Assembly: GCF_003054705.1 (NCBI RefSeq) | Contig: NZ_QAYX01000022.1 | Span: forward strand, 186,001-250,000 | Length of the DNA stretch: 64,000 nucleotides | Direction of reading: 5' to 3' | DNA from: Opitutus sp. ER46 | GTDB lineage: Bacteria; Verrucomicrobiota; Verrucomicrobiia; Opitutales; Opitutaceae | Part shown: one piece after another, positions 55,510 to 64,000 of the stretch | How positions within the stretch are numbered: the stretch's first letter is position 1 | How the letters are laid out: every line of letters starts with the position of its first letter | Program-made: the position numbers and the translations under genes | Notes under the pieces: model-generated | Database searches by the model: none | The model's input: only the letters and a program-made list of their open reading frames with translations | Told to the model about the DNA's origin: nothing

Positions 55510-56172
55510 TCAGGCGGCGACCACGCGCAGCGCGACGTCCACCGCGGAGGCGGCGTCGGCGGCATAGCCGTCGGCCTTGATCTCGTCGGCGTACTGCTGC
55601 GTCACGGGCGCACCGCCGATCACCACCTTGACGCGCGGGCAATCCGGCGCGTGCAGCGCGGCCACTGTCTGGGCCATCGCGGGCATCGTGGTGGTGAGGA
55701 GGGCCGACACGCCGACGACGTGCGGCGAGTGTTCGCGCACGGCGGCGACAAACTTCGCCGGGGGCACGTTAGTGCCAAGGTCGACAACCTTGAAGCCCGC
55801 GCCCTTCCACATGATCGCCACGAGATTCTTGCCGATGTCGTGCAGGTCACCCATGACCGTGCCGATCACGGCCGTGTACTTTGGGGTGACGCCGGCCGCG
55901 GCCAGGCGCGGCTCGAGGATCAGCATCGATTCCTTCATCGCGCGCGCCGCGATCAGCATCTCGGGCACGAACACCTCACCGCGCTTGAACCGCTCGCCGA
56001 TGGTCGCCATCGCCGGCACGAGCACGTTGTCGACGAGCTGGGCTGGGCCCGTGCCTTCGTCGAGCGCCTTTTGGGTGAACGCCTTCGCGTCCTTGCTTTT
56101 GCCGCCGATGACGGCCTGTCCGAGTTGTTCCAGTGTTGTCATGATAGAAGCTGATGGGGGTTTGCCGGTCAT
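55510..56172 (-). CDS. Corrinoid (B12-binding) methyl-carrier protein
   Basis: This protein of about 220 residues has a four-helix cap domain followed by the B12-binding Rossmann domain with Asp109-x-His111-x2-Gly114 in GTVMGDLHDIGKNL, the lower-axial His motif. It is the MtbC/MttC-like methyl carrier between a substrate methyltransferase and MtaA-like enzymes. I use ATG 56172, which overlaps the DUF1638 stop (ATGA); ATG 56142 (MTTLEQLGQA) is also plausible and matches the family start better. Confidence 0.9.
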   Translation of the reverse strand: MTGKPPSASIMTTLEQLGQAVIGGKSKDAKAFTQKALDEGTGPAQLVDNVLVPAMATIGERFKRGEVFVPEMLIAARAMKESMLILEPRLAAAGVTPKYTAVIGTVMGDLHDIGKNLVAIMWKGAGFKVVDLGTNVPPAKFVAAVREHSPHVVGVSALLTTTMPAMAQTVAALHAPDCPRVKVVIGGAPVTQQYADEIKADGYAADAASAVDVALRVVAA

Positions 56173-56930
56173 GGCATGGCCGGCGGAGTTACGGGCACGG
56201 CGCGGAGGATGCCGGCATCCACCGCGTGTTCAATCCTCTGTCCTGGGTTCACAATGAGAAAACGGGCATCGTCGCAGGTCCCCTGGAGGAGCGCTCGCAG
56301 GAGCCCCGGATCCCCGGGATGCGAATCGAATCGCCAACCGAGCGAGTGCGCACACTGCCGGGCGTACTCTCGTTGCTGCTCGTCTCCCGGCAGCCCCATG
56401 TCGGTGTACCCGGCGTTTGAATGCTGGGCGAAGGCCTCCCGGTCCATCTCCAGCAGGGCCTCGATTTGGTCGGGTTCGAATCGCTCGGCGTAATCCTTGC
56501 GCAGTTGCGCCTCGCGATCCGGCCCCGGCACCCGGCGCTCGCGGTTCCAGCCTGGGGAGTACCAGTAGGTCCCGGGGTCCTGCTCCATGATCCGCGCGTA
56601 CCGCTCCTTGCTGCCGAGAAAGAGCGTCAGGCAGTCGTGCGCCCGGGGCACGACCAGGGTGCAGCGCCGCGGCGTGAGCCCGACCAGCGCCAGCCCGCAA
56701 AGACCATAGGCCAACGCCACCACTTCCACCCGTGGGTCGGACTCCGCCCGCTCGATCGCCGCCGCGAGATTCTCCCGCAGTCGTGTCGGCGTGTCGTGCA
56801 ACCCCACCTCAAACCACTCCTCCCGCACAAAATGCCCCGGATCCGGCACCAGCGCGCGGATCTCCGCCTCCAGCACTCGGCAGGCGATCAGCGCGGTCGG
56901 GCGCGCAGGGGGCTCGACAAGAGGGGTCAT
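56169..56930 (-). CDS. DUF1638-family protein
   Basis: This 253-residue protein carries the DUF1638 signature: ALIACRVLEAEIRAL, VVALAYGLCGLALVGL and VVPRAHDCLTLFLGSKERY, with conserved Cys residues near each. DUF1638 genes are often found near corrinoid methyl-transfer genes, and may take part in methyl transfer or corrinoid activation; this is inference. It is between the URO-D-like gene (15-base gap) and the corrinoid protein (ATGA overlap). Confidence 0.86.
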   Translation of the reverse strand: MTPLVEPPARPTALIACRVLEAEIRALVPDPGHFVREEWFEVGLHDTPTRLRENLAAAIERAESDPRVEVVALAYGLCGLALVGLTPRRCTLVVPRAHDCLTLFLGSKERYARIMEQDPGTYWYSPGWNRERRVPGPDREAQLRKDYAERFEPDQIEALLEMDREAFAQHSNAGYTDMGLPGDEQQREYARQCAHSLGWRFDSHPGDPGLLRALLQGTCDDARFLIVNPGQRIEHAVDAGILRAVPVTPPAMP

Positions 56931-56945
56931 GCAGAAGGGAAGCGT

Positions 56946-58052
56946 TTAGTAATAGGCCGACACGCGGTCGAGCAGGCGCTCCGCATCAGTTTCTCCCGTA
57001 AAGGTGGTCATTAGATACACACCTTTCGTCCCGATCGCGTCGAGCAGCGGAATCACGTCGTCATGCTCCACGCCGACAACCTGCACGCACTTCCCCGCCC
57101 GCAGGATCCGGCGGTACAGGTCGTACCAGCGGGGGTGCCCGCCGCGCTCGATCCCCGCCTGGGGGGTCCACTCGATCGCATCCAGCGCCTCGATCTCCAG
57201 CAGCGCATCGAGGTGCACCATGGCCTGGGTGCCGTCGAGGTGGTACAGCGAGTGGTCGAGCCACTCGCACTGGGCGCTCAACGCCGGCTGGACAAACCGC
57301 CGGTACATGTCGGGCGAGAACGCCGCCGAGGCGTCGCACTGCACCTTGGCCGTCTTGCCGGGGCCCCAGAGATAGAACGCGCCGAACGCCGAGCTGCCAT
57401 CCTCCAGCCGGATGATGTCATAGATCCGCTGGTACGTTTCGAACCAGAGCGTGTTGATCTCCCAGATCTTCCGCTCCACCCACTCCGGGCGGTCCATCAT
57501 GTCGTAAAGCAGGGTCTGGCCGCCGCGCAGCGAGGCGAGGACATCCATGTTCTCGATCAGGTCCGGGCAGCCCACCATGTACTTCCCGCGCGCCGCCGCT
57601 GCGCACGCGCGCATGATCGCCGCCGTCGTCTGCCACCAGGGGTGCTGCTCGTCGAATCGCAGCGGCGGCAGCGCCTCCGGCTCCGCCACGTCCTCGAACA
57701 CGGGGTGAAACCACACTGTCTCCTCGGCAAACTCGGGCCGCGAGCCGACCATCAGCGCCAGCGACCCGGGCCCCAGGTCCGTCGTGGCCATCGGCAGCAC
57801 CTCGGCCGGAAACACCGAGCGCGCCAGTCGGTGGTGGTTCTGCGCCGCCCGAAACGCCGGGTCGCAATAGCGCGCGTCGATGGAGGCTGGCACCACCGGG
57901 GGCGTCACTTGTTCGTGGCGGCACGTCGTGGTTTCCGGCGCACCCCACATGCCGACGATCAGTCCCTTGCGGTCCCACCAATCGAGAAACCGCTGCCGGG
58001 TGTCCGGCCAGTTAGCCTTCCAGGTCAGGTTTGTGTGCATCCGAGTATCCAT
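56946..58052 (-). CDS. URO-D-fold protein, probable corrinoid-dependent substrate methyltransferase
   Basis: This 368-residue protein has the URO-D-like TIM barrel with a distinctive SLYHLDGTQAMVHLDALLEI and a C-terminal YLMTTFTGETDAE. It lacks the MtaA His-x-Cys zinc site, and may bind a different methyl donor. It heads the four-gene corrinoid operon and is likely the substrate-side methyltransferase or a regulator of it. The donor is unknown. ATG 58052; a second ATG at 58040 is possible. Confidence 0.8.
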   Translation of the reverse strand: MDTRMHTNLTWKANWPDTRQRFLDWWDRKGLIVGMWGAPETTTCRHEQVTPPVVPASIDARYCDPAFRAAQNHHRLARSVFPAEVLPMATTDLGPGSLALMVGSRPEFAEETVWFHPVFEDVAEPEALPPLRFDEQHPWWQTTAAIMRACAAAARGKYMVGCPDLIENMDVLASLRGGQTLLYDMMDRPEWVERKIWEINTLWFETYQRIYDIIRLEDGSSAFGAFYLWGPGKTAKVQCDASAAFSPDMYRRFVQPALSAQCEWLDHSLYHLDGTQAMVHLDALLEIEALDAIEWTPQAGIERGGHPRWYDLYRRILRAGKCVQVVGVEHDDVIPLLDAIGTKGVYLMTTFTGETDAERLLDRVSAYY

Positions 58053-58078
58053 CGTTGAAGCGGGAAATTCCGGGCGGC

Positions 58079-60334
58079 TCAGCGTGCGCCGTCCGCGGCA
58101 TCGATCCGAGCCAGCATTTCCTGGGCGGGGGCAAAGTGCCCGTCGAGCGCCAGCGCGCGCAAGAACTGCAGGCGGGCCTCGGCCACGCGCCCAAGCCGCA
58201 GCAGCGTGTTGCCGTAATTGTAGTGCGCGGCAACATACGCGGGCCGCAACCGCAGCGCCGTCTCGTACTGAGGCACCGCGTCGGCCAGCCGGCCGAGTTC
58301 CGCCAGCACGATGCCGTAGTTCAGCCGCGCCTCGGGCGCTTCGGGCCGGAGCCGCACCGCCGCCTCCAGCTCCGGTTGCGCCAGCGTGAGTTCCCCGGCG
58401 CGCGCCAACGCGATGCCGTAGTTGAGCCGCGCCTCGCCGTCCTCGGGGTCCAATCGCACGCTCTCGGCGTACGCCGCACGCGCGGCTCCGTGATCACCGG
58501 CCGCGTCGTATGCCACGCCCAGATTGAAATGCGCCAGCGCCAGCTTCGGGTCCCTTTTTAACGCCCGGCGCAGGAGGTCGATTGCCTCGTTGGTCCGATC
58601 GAGCCGCAGCAGCGCCATGCCGGCATGCACGCCGGCGAGGGTGTATTCCGGCTGCTCCGCGAGCGCGCGCCGGAAATGCTCGAGGGCCTCCGCCGGCCGG
58701 CCGTCATCCAGCAGCAACTGCCCGAGGTTGTCGTGCGCCTCCACGTAGTTCGGCCACTCCGCGATCGCGCGCCCCAGCGCTGCCATCGCCTCGGCATGCC
58801 GGCCCAGCTCGTTCAGCGCCACCGCATGCTTGAGATGCGCCGTCGCCAGCCGGGGTTTGAGCCGCGCCGCTTCCGCAAATGCCGGCGCCGCCTCCGCCGG
58901 CCGTTTCAGCGCCATCAGCGTGAGTCCGAGGTTGAAGTGGCATTCCGGGTTCGTCGCATCCATCCGCAACGCCTCCCGCAGCCGCGTCTCGGCCCGCGCG
59001 AATTGCCCATCCGAGTAGAGCGCACTCCCCAGGTTCGCGACGGCGCGGGCGTTCCCCGGGCGCTTCGCCACCGTGTCCTCCCAGAGTCCCACGTTGGTCT
59101 GGTACACCGCGTTTCGCGTGTAGGTCGCCAACCCCAGCGCCATCGCCAGCGCGCCGGCGATCCACGGCGCCACGCGCGCCGGCAGCCAGGCCACCAACGC
59201 CACCATGAGTCCCGCGCCGGCCGCCAGCGGCAGGTACATCCGGTGCTCCACGACCATCTGGATCGTGCCGGGCAGGACGCTCGAGGGCGCCAGCGCCACG
59301 AAGAACCAGGCGCCCAGGAAGCCGAGCCATGGACGCCGCACGAGGGCATAACCCGTCGCCACCAGCGCCAGGAGCAGCGCCAGCGCGTGCGGTACCACCG
59401 CTCCGGCGCTGACCCAGAACTTGCCGTAGTCGAAAACCTGCGGATGCGGCCACACCACCAGGCGCACATACCGCACCAACGCCACCAGCTGCGTCAGTCC
59501 GTACCGCCACCATGCGTGCGGGTCAGCCAGATTGAAGGTGCCGCCGCGGCTGCCTGAGCGCAGCACGAGCGCGAGCAGCAGCAGCCACGTCGCCGCCAGC
59601 GCCAGGTGTGCCCCCTTGCGCTGGGTCCATGCACCGCGCAGCGAGCCGGCGAGAAAGGTCCGATCGTACAGGAACGCCAGCACCGGGATGATCACGGCGA
59701 CTTCCTTTGTCGCCATGCCCGCCAGGGCCGCCACCACCGAGAGTCCCAGCCAGCCGCGGTGCGTCCGGGGCGTCTCCGCTGCCCGCACAAAGGCATAGAG
59801 GCACAGGAGCACCCACAGGCCGCTCAGCGACTCCGCGCGCTGCACCACATACGTCACGGATTCGGTCTGCAGCGGGTGCAGCGTCCAGAACACCGTGCCC
59901 ACGAGCGCGAGCACTGGGGCCCGTTCGCCCCAGCGTTTCCGCAGGGTCGGGGTCAGGAGCGTCCGGCGGATCAGCCCGAACAGCGCCAGCCCCGCCAGCG
60001 CGTGGATCAGGAGGTTCGTGATGTGAAACCCGCGGATATCCAGGCCGCTGATCGCGTAGTTCACCGCAAAGGAGAGATTCAGCAGCGGCCGGCCTTCCAC
60101 CGTCAGACCGTATCCTGAAGGCGGAGACAATGGGACTGACAGCGGCCAGAGCTGCCGGATCGTCGGGTTATCCATCAGCGACGCCCCGTCATCGAACTGC
60201 ATCGGCGAGCGCAGCGTGTTCGCGTACGCGAGAAGGGTCGCGGCGATCAGAAGCGGCGCCAGGAGCAGGGGCCAGAGCGCGCGATCACTCATGCGAGTCG
60301 CCTCGCCCGCGTTGCCCATGGGCGCACCGTTCAT
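58079..60334 (-). CDS. Membrane protein with C-terminal TPR repeats (TMTC-like)
   Basis: This 751-residue protein has about eight to ten membrane segments in residues 15-400 and nine TPR repeats in about 425-745 (each beginning in the pattern NLG or NYG, for example HFNLGVAYDAAG). The layout resembles TMTC/O-mannosyltransferase-like proteins (VEGRPLLNLSFAVNY; LHPLQTESVTYVVQRAESLS). A glycosyltransferase role is plausible. It overlaps the esterase gene upstream by four bases (ATGA) and is 26 bases from the URO-D-like gene downstream. Confidence 0.85.
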   Translation of the reverse strand: MNGAPMGNAGEATRMSDRALWPLLLAPLLIAATLLAYANTLRSPMQFDDGASLMDNPTIRQLWPLSVPLSPPSGYGLTVEGRPLLNLSFAVNYAISGLDIRGFHITNLLIHALAGLALFGLIRRTLLTPTLRKRWGERAPVLALVGTVFWTLHPLQTESVTYVVQRAESLSGLWVLLCLYAFVRAAETPRTHRGWLGLSVVAALAGMATKEVAVIIPVLAFLYDRTFLAGSLRGAWTQRKGAHLALAATWLLLLALVLRSGSRGGTFNLADPHAWWRYGLTQLVALVRYVRLVVWPHPQVFDYGKFWVSAGAVVPHALALLLALVATGYALVRRPWLGFLGAWFFVALAPSSVLPGTIQMVVEHRMYLPLAAGAGLMVALVAWLPARVAPWIAGALAMALGLATYTRNAVYQTNVGLWEDTVAKRPGNARAVANLGSALYSDGQFARAETRLREALRMDATNPECHFNLGLTLMALKRPAEAAPAFAEAARLKPRLATAHLKHAVALNELGRHAEAMAALGRAIAEWPNYVEAHDNLGQLLLDDGRPAEALEHFRRALAEQPEYTLAGVHAGMALLRLDRTNEAIDLLRRALKRDPKLALAHFNLGVAYDAAGDHGAARAAYAESVRLDPEDGEARLNYGIALARAGELTLAQPELEAAVRLRPEAPEARLNYGIVLAELGRLADAVPQYETALRLRPAYVAAHYNYGNTLLRLGRVAEARLQFLRALALDGHFAPAQEMLARIDAADGAR

Positions 60335-61602
60335 GTGCCCGCCCCCTTCCCCGCTCCCACCGCGGCCGGGAGGTCCAGCCGGGCCCGCAGGTAGGCGCCC
60401 ATCGGTTCCAGCACCGCGGCCGCCAGCGGCACCTTGTGGCCGCGCGGCTCCGTCTCCTCGACGAAGGTCGCCCCGCTGCCGAGCGCGGCCAGGCGGCTCC
60501 GCAGCACGTCCATCTGGTGCAGCGCGTCAGCCGACTCCGTATGATTGATCGAGAGAAACAGCGGCACCGTCGGATGTTCGAGGTAATCGAGCGCGCCGTG
60601 GCGCCGCCATACAGCGAGGTGCGTCTCGCGTTCGCCCCAGGTCCGCGCATACCGCGGCAGCATGTGGTCGTCCGCGAGCAGATCGAGATAGGTGAACCGT
60701 CCCGACAGGATCACCGCGCCCTGCACCGCGCTGCTGACGTCGGGATGGGCGGGCGCGGCGTCGAATTCCGTCATGCCTTCGGTCGTCACCAACAGCAGCG
60801 CCATCCCGCTGCCGCGCGAGAACCCTACGGGCACGATCCGGCCGTTGCCGCCGAGGCCCGCCACTTCGGCGCGCAGAGTGCGCACCGCCGCCTTGATCCG
60901 CACGGCGCACGCCGGCATCGGATCAAGCCCCTGGTATGGAGCCGGCACGGGATGATCGGCCATCGCGACGATAAAGCCCTCGGTCGCGGCCGCATCGAGC
61001 AGCGTATCGCTGCACGCGGTCAGCGAGCCGTTGCCCATGCGCGCGACATTGTCGCAGGAGAACTCCAGCACCGCGCCGACCGGCCGCCGCGGTTTCGAGG
61101 GATACGCGATGTCCATGGCGAGGAGGCGTTCGCCGTCGCGGGCAAACACCACGTCGCGCCGCAGCCGATACCCCGCAGGCAGGAGGTGCACATGGCGCTG
61201 ATCCACGCGGTGTCCGGACAACAACTTGCCCTGCAGGACCGCCTTGCGCAGCGCGTACAGTTCACGGTTCAACGCCGGCCAGCGTGCGTCGGGCGCGCCG
61301 GCGTAATCGAGCGCCACGACCAGGTAGCCCGCAGTCTGCAGTTCGCGGAGGATGGGTGCATCGGGCTCCGTGCCCACTCGCGGCGCCGCCAATCCCTGCA
61401 GGTAGATCACCAGTGGCCAGCCCGCGGCCGGTGCCGCACCTTGCGTCGGCAGGACGGTCAGCGACATGTCGCGGCCGGTCACCGTGCTCGGCCAAGTGGC
61501 AGCGGGCAGTGATCCCGTCAGGCCCAGGCCGACCGCCAGCAGCACGGCCAGCCGCAGGGCCGCCTGTGGACACAACCGCAATCCTTGCCCAGGTCGCCGC
61601 AT
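60331..61602 (-). CDS. Secreted alpha/beta hydrolase (esterase-like)
   Basis: This 423-residue protein has a signal peptide (about residues 1-35, LRLAVLLAVGLGLTGSLPAA) and an alpha/beta-hydrolase fold with nucleophile elbow GFSRGSG and a likely His in RGHKVPLAAAVLE. The family is close to prolyl-oligopeptidase/dienelactone-type esterases. It lies 13 bases downstream of the rhamnosidase gene, so it may deacetylate plant polysaccharide, but this is position-based. The stop overlaps the TPR start. Confidence 0.8.
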   Translation of the reverse strand: MRRPGQGLRLCPQAALRLAVLLAVGLGLTGSLPAATWPSTVTGRDMSLTVLPTQGAAPAAGWPLVIYLQGLAAPRVGTEPDAPILRELQTAGYLVVALDYAGAPDARWPALNRELYALRKAVLQGKLLSGHRVDQRHVHLLPAGYRLRRDVVFARDGERLLAMDIAYPSKPRRPVGAVLEFSCDNVARMGNGSLTACSDTLLDAAATEGFIVAMADHPVPAPYQGLDPMPACAVRIKAAVRTLRAEVAGLGGNGRIVPVGFSRGSGMALLLVTTEGMTEFDAAPAHPDVSSAVQGAVILSGRFTYLDLLADDHMLPRYARTWGERETHLAVWRRHGALDYLEHPTVPLFLSINHTESADALHQMDVLRSRLAALGSGATFVEETEPRGHKVPLAAAVLEPMGAYLRARLDLPAAVGAGKGAGT

Positions 61603-61615
61603 GGCTTGGTCCGCG

Positions 61616-64000
61616 TCAGGAGGCGGGAACGACCGTTTCGAAAGCGTAGCTCCCGCCGGCCGCCAGGCAGGTCAGGGTGTCGCCGTCGCGGCGGACATCG
61701 GAGATGCCCGGCGAGGTCTCCAGCGGCGCGTTGTTCTCGGTCACGCCGGCGCCGGGCGGGCTCGGGAACACCACGCGAGCCAGCGTGTTGGCCGGGATGC
61801 GCACGTTCCAGGTGAGTCGCCAGCCGTCGAGCTTCCACTCGCTCACGATCTCGCCATGCATCGTGCGGTACGAGGCGCGCGCGTGGGCTAGCACCGGGTT
61901 CACGTACGGGCGCAGGACGAAGCGCTCGTACCCGGGCACCTCCGGATCGAGCTCGATGCCGGCCACGTGGCGGAAGAGCCACTCGCCGATCGAGCCGAGG
62001 GAGTAGTGGTTGAACGAGTTCATCTGCGGGTTGAAGAACCCGTCCTCGCGCGTCCAGCCGTTCCACCGTTCCCAGATGGTCGTCGCCCCGTGCTTAACCG
62101 GGTACAGCCACGAGGGGAACGTGTCCTGCAGAAGGAGCCGGTACGCCACATCGGCGTGGCCGGCGAGGGTCAGCGTGGGATTCAGGTGGCTCACGCCGAT
62201 GAACCCGGTGCTGAGATGCCAACCGAGGTCGCGGATGTTCGCGACGAGACGCTCGGCCGCGCGGCGCCGCATCTCCGGCGGCAGCAGATCAAACGTGAGC
62301 GCCAGGACGTAGGCCGTCTGGGTCTCCACCGTGAGTTGGCCGTCGGCGCGCACGTACTCCGCCTGGAAGGCCTGGCGCACCCGCGCGGCCATCGCATCGA
62401 AGCGCCGGGCATCTTCCTCGCGCCCGATCACCCGTGCCATGCGCGCCAGCTTCACCGCGTCATCAGCCCAGTAGGCCGTGGCGAGAAAGGTCTTCATCGG
62501 CGACTGCGTGCGAAAACTCGTGTCGGTTGGAATGCACAGCCAGTCCCCATAGTTGTTGCCGAGTTCGTGCTCGCGGATGCCGCGCGGATTCTTCCGCTCG
62601 ACCCAGTCGAGCCACGCCACCATCGCGCGCCAGTGCCGCTGGATGATGCGGTGGTCGCCGTACACGCGCCACATGGTCCACGGCACGATCACGCCGGCGT
62701 CCGCCCACCCTGCCCCGCCGCCGAGGCCGTCGAGACCGACAAACCGCACGTCCTCGCGGGGACGCGGCGCCACGTCCGGGAAGATGCCGTCGGTCGTCTG
62801 CGCGTCCTCCACGTCGGTCATCCACTTGGTGAAGAAGGCGGCGACGTCCTGGTTGCAGGTCGCGGTGCGCAGAAACACCTGCGCGTCGCCCATCCAGCCG
62901 AGGCGCTCGTCGCGCTGCGGACAGTCGGTCGGCACGGAGATGAAGTTGTCGCGCTGCGACCACACGCCGTTGAGCCAGAGGCGGTTCACCTCGGGGTTCG
63001 AGCATTCGAACTGCCCCACCGGCGCCGTCGCCGAGCTGATTGCGCAGCCAGTAAGGTTGTTCACGCCGATCGCCGCGAGACCGGTCACCTCGACGTACTG
63101 GAAGCCGTGGAACGTGAAATGCGGCGTCCAGACCTCTTCCAACCCGCCGCGGGTCACGTACACGTCGGTCGACTTCGCACGCCGGAGGTTCTCGGTGTAG
63201 AGCGAGCCGTCCGGATTCAGCCGCTCGCCATGCCGCAGGGTCACGCGGGTGCCCGCGGTGACGTTGGCCAGGCGAAGTTGCACGAAGCCCGCGATGTTCT
63301 GGCCGAGATCGAAGATGAAGACGCCCGGCGTCTGCTCGTGCATCGCCACCGGCACGAAGCTTTCGATTACGCGCACCGGTTCCGAACGCTGCGCCACCAG
63401 CACCGCGGCCGGCGGCGCCACGACCTTGGCCGGCAGCCACGGCCAGGGTGACTCGCTCATCGCGGCCGCCAGCGGGCCGGCGAAGGTCCAGCCGACGCGC
63501 TCGCGGCGCGCGTCGTACGTCTCGCCCATTTGAAAGTCCGAACTGAGGATCGGGCCGGTGTCGCACCGCCACGACGCATCCGTGCCGACCACCACGCGGC
63601 CGCCGTCCTGCAACTCCAGCTCGAGCTGCACGCAGATACTGTTCTCGAGGTTGTCATACCGCGCGCGCGTTTCCTGCCAGCCGACATAGCCTGTCCACCA
63701 ACCGTCCCCGAGCGTGGCCGCGAGCACGTTGGGACCGGCACGCACGAGCTCCGTTACGTCGTAGGTACGGTAGTGGATCCGCTTGTCGTAGTCGGTCCAC
63801 TCGGGCGCAAAGAGGTCATCGCCGATCCGGCGGCCGCCGAGACGCAGTTCAAACACGCCGCGCGCCGTCGCGTACACCGTCGCCCGGCGGACGGGCGTCG
63901 TGATCTCGAACTCCTTGCGAAACAGCACTGGCGTCCCCGGCTCGGTCAGCGTCGGGATGGTCGCCTGCGGATCGCGCCGGAAGATCTCCGGATCCGCCGC
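61616..64000 (-). CDS. Alpha-L-rhamnosidase (GH78), 5' end beyond the window
   Basis: About 794 residues are visible with no start inside the window; the frame is open to base 64000. GH78 features: a beta-sandwich N-terminal domain, DLGQNIAGFVQLRL, and the catalytic (alpha/alpha)6 barrel with VPTDCPQRDERLGWMGDAQVF-type region (the acid/base Glu nearby), NNYGDWL, HYSLGSIGEWLF and a C-terminal beta domain. It hydrolyses terminal alpha-L-rhamnose from pectin, flavonoid glycosides or saponins. The esterase downstream may act on the same substrate. Confidence 0.93.
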   Translation of the reverse strand, partial: AADPEIFRRDPQATIPTLTEPGTPVLFRKEFEITTPVRRATVYATARGVFELRLGGRRIGDDLFAPEWTDYDKRIHYRTYDVTELVRAGPNVLAATLGDGWWTGYVGWQETRARYDNLENSICVQLELELQDGGRVVVGTDASWRCDTGPILSSDFQMGETYDARRERVGWTFAGPLAAAMSESPWPWLPAKVVAPPAAVLVAQRSEPVRVIESFVPVAMHEQTPGVFIFDLGQNIAGFVQLRLANVTAGTRVTLRHGERLNPDGSLYTENLRRAKSTDVYVTRGGLEEVWTPHFTFHGFQYVEVTGLAAIGVNNLTGCAISSATAPVGQFECSNPEVNRLWLNGVWSQRDNFISVPTDCPQRDERLGWMGDAQVFLRTATCNQDVAAFFTKWMTDVEDAQTTDGIFPDVAPRPREDVRFVGLDGLGGGAGWADAGVIVPWTMWRVYGDHRIIQRHWRAMVAWLDWVERKNPRGIREHELGNNYGDWLCIPTDTSFRTQSPMKTFLATAYWADDAVKLARMARVIGREEDARRFDAMAARVRQAFQAEYVRADGQLTVETQTAYVLALTFDLLPPEMRRRAAERLVANIRDLGWHLSTGFIGVSHLNPTLTLAGHADVAYRLLLQDTFPSWLYPVKHGATTIWERWNGWTREDGFFNPQMNSFNHYSLGSIGEWLFRHVAGIELDPEVPGYERFVLRPYVNPVLAHARASYRTMHGEIVSEWKLDGWRLTWNVRIPANTLARVVFPSPPGAGVTENNAPLETSPGISDVRRDGDTLTCLAAGGSYAFETVVPAS

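Noticed and set aside
54354-58052. HemE (uroporphyrinogen decarboxylase) for the URO-D-fold genes
   Set aside because: HemE signature residues are absent and the context is a corrinoid operon.

Overview
The window is 64 kb of GC-rich bacterial chromosome with dense coding on both strands. It fits a verrucomicrobium of the Opitutaceae type (Opitutus-like). This is inferred from gene content: OleA/OleB-like hydrocarbon genes, a TonB receptor plus sodium-solute symporter catabolic locus, a Rho with a very long glutamine/glycine-rich insertion, a sigma factor with a membrane segment and C-terminal extension, MenD, GH78 and URO-D/corrinoid genes. No rRNA, tRNA, CRISPR array, transposase or phage gene was seen, and no intergenic gap exceeds 300 bases.

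Layout. 1-12.7 kb: partial hypothetical (-), metallophosphatase and isochorismatase-type hydrolase (ATGA overlap), YhaM-like OB/HD protein, NarX/NarL-type two-component pair, three oxidoreductases, mutS and a downstream esterase. 13-18 kb: a 1557-residue CHASE/PAS hybrid kinase and a thioredoxin-like ferredoxin. 18.4-27.4 kb: a secreted EEP-family hydrolase, an AraC regulator, and a minus-strand catabolic operon (Gfo/Idh/MocA dehydrogenase, TonB receptor, Tat metallophosphatase, symporter) headed by an operator-like inverted repeat. 27.7-30.4 kb: a membrane-anchored sigma factor and a membrane-anchored partner that share a duplicated extracytoplasmic module. 30.4-46.5 kb: mostly housekeeping genes (comM, coaE, rho, pilT, aroF, rluA-like, TonB-like, maf, nadE, VanZ) plus an HTH-EIIA fusion and a sugar transferase. 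46.6-51.7 kb: a lipid cluster of CrtI/CrtISO-like FAD enzyme, FabZ, FabI, OleA-like thiolase and OleB-like hydrolase. 51.9-54.2 kb: small TonB-C protein and menD. 54.3-58.1 kb: a corrinoid methyl-transfer operon with DUF1638. 58.1-64 kb: a membrane TPR protein, a secreted esterase and the start-truncated end of an alpha-L-rhamnosidase.

Most novel elements: (1) the sigma factor and its neighbour carry four copies of a short pseudopilin-like motif (A-x3-aromatic-x8-P), and an 86-residue stretch of the two proteins aligns without gaps; (2) the OleA/OleB genes sit with FabI, FabZ and a desaturase-like FAD enzyme, with no OleC/OleD next to them; (3) a four-gene corrinoid/URO-D/DUF1638 operon; (4) an excisionase-like HTH fused to a PTS EIIA-type domain; (5) three short DNA structures: a 27-nt inverted repeat, a near-perfect 30-nt palindrome and a heptanucleotide-periodic array. 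Gene starts were often fixed by 4-base ATGA/GTGA overlaps, which are common here.
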